Below, one piece after another: positions 6,059-6,069 of a DNA stretch of 6,069 nucleotides. Location of the stretch: the NCBI GenBank assembly GCA_009786625.1, contig WQRT01000006.1, positions 181-6,249 on the forward strand, given 5' to 3'. Source of the DNA: Treponema sp. GTDB lineage: Bacteria; Spirochaetota; Spirochaetia; Treponematales; Breznakiellaceae. The notes under the pieces were generated by a model. That model made no database searches. It was not told the origin of the DNA and saw only the letters and a list, made by a program, of their open reading frames with translations. Numbering within the stretch: the first letter of the stretch is position 1; each line of letters starts with the position of its first letter. The position numbers were made by a program, and so were the translations under genes.

Positions 6059-6069
6059 ATGGAAATGTA
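6059..6069 (+). CDS. flhF: Start of next gene, probably flhF (truncated by window end)
   Basis: Only ATG GAA ATG TA is present (Met-Glu-Met and a partial codon). GGAG at 6048-6051 lies seven bases before the ATG, and the start follows the flhA stop after one base. Both are consistent with another tightly coupled operon gene. In spirochaetes, Bacillus and related groups flhF, the SRP-type GTPase that sets flagellar placement and number, normally follows flhA. The identity is inferred from gene order alone, as no diagnostic sequence is in the window. Confidence 0.5.

Overview
This window is an ordinary but informative stretch of a flagellar type III export (fT3SS) operon, all on the + strand. 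The order is fliO (also called fliZ), fliP, fliQ, fliR, flhB, flhA, and then the first few codons of what is probably flhF. Every recognised gene encodes a membrane component of the export gate, so the window holds nearly the whole integral-membrane part of the machine that secretes rod, hook and filament subunits. FliP, FliQ and FliR form the export channel. FliO is an assembly factor for FliP. FlhB is the substrate-specificity switch and FlhA is the nonameric docking and energy-transducing ring. FlhF, if that assignment is right, is an SRP-like GTPase that places flagella.

The likely source is a spirochaete close to Treponema. The fliO(Z)-P-Q-R-flhB-flhA-flhF order is the one seen in spirochaete fla operons, although Bacillus, clostridia and Thermotoga share it. 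FlhB also has a long acidic N-terminal leader ending in an LQWF-D-rich segment before the KTE-P-S-EYKLKKLREEGQ helix, which I associate with spirochaete FlhB proteins. This assignment rests on remembered family features, not on a search.

Layout: 1-73 is non-coding, with stops in all three forward frames, a good sigma70-type promoter candidate and a strong Shine-Dalgarno (SD). fliO follows from an apparent CTG start at 74, which restores a signal peptide that an ATG-only call would lose. fliO/fliP and fliR/flhB overlap by one base (TGATG). fliP-fliQ, flhB-flhA and flhA-flhF are separated by 11, 22 and 1 bases. The exception is fliQ-fliR, with an 88-base gap filled by eleven tandem copies of a 7-bp G-rich repeat that contains a canonical G-quadruplex motif on the coding strand. 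No stretch above 300 bases lacks a gene.

I see no wholly new system. The points that deserve a second look are the heptamer/G-quadruplex array inside an essential flagellar operon, the CTG start of fliO, and FlhA substitutions at positions usually conserved. In FlhA, Asn stands where Salmonella Asp208 would align, and the second half of the FHIPEP signature is degenerate.
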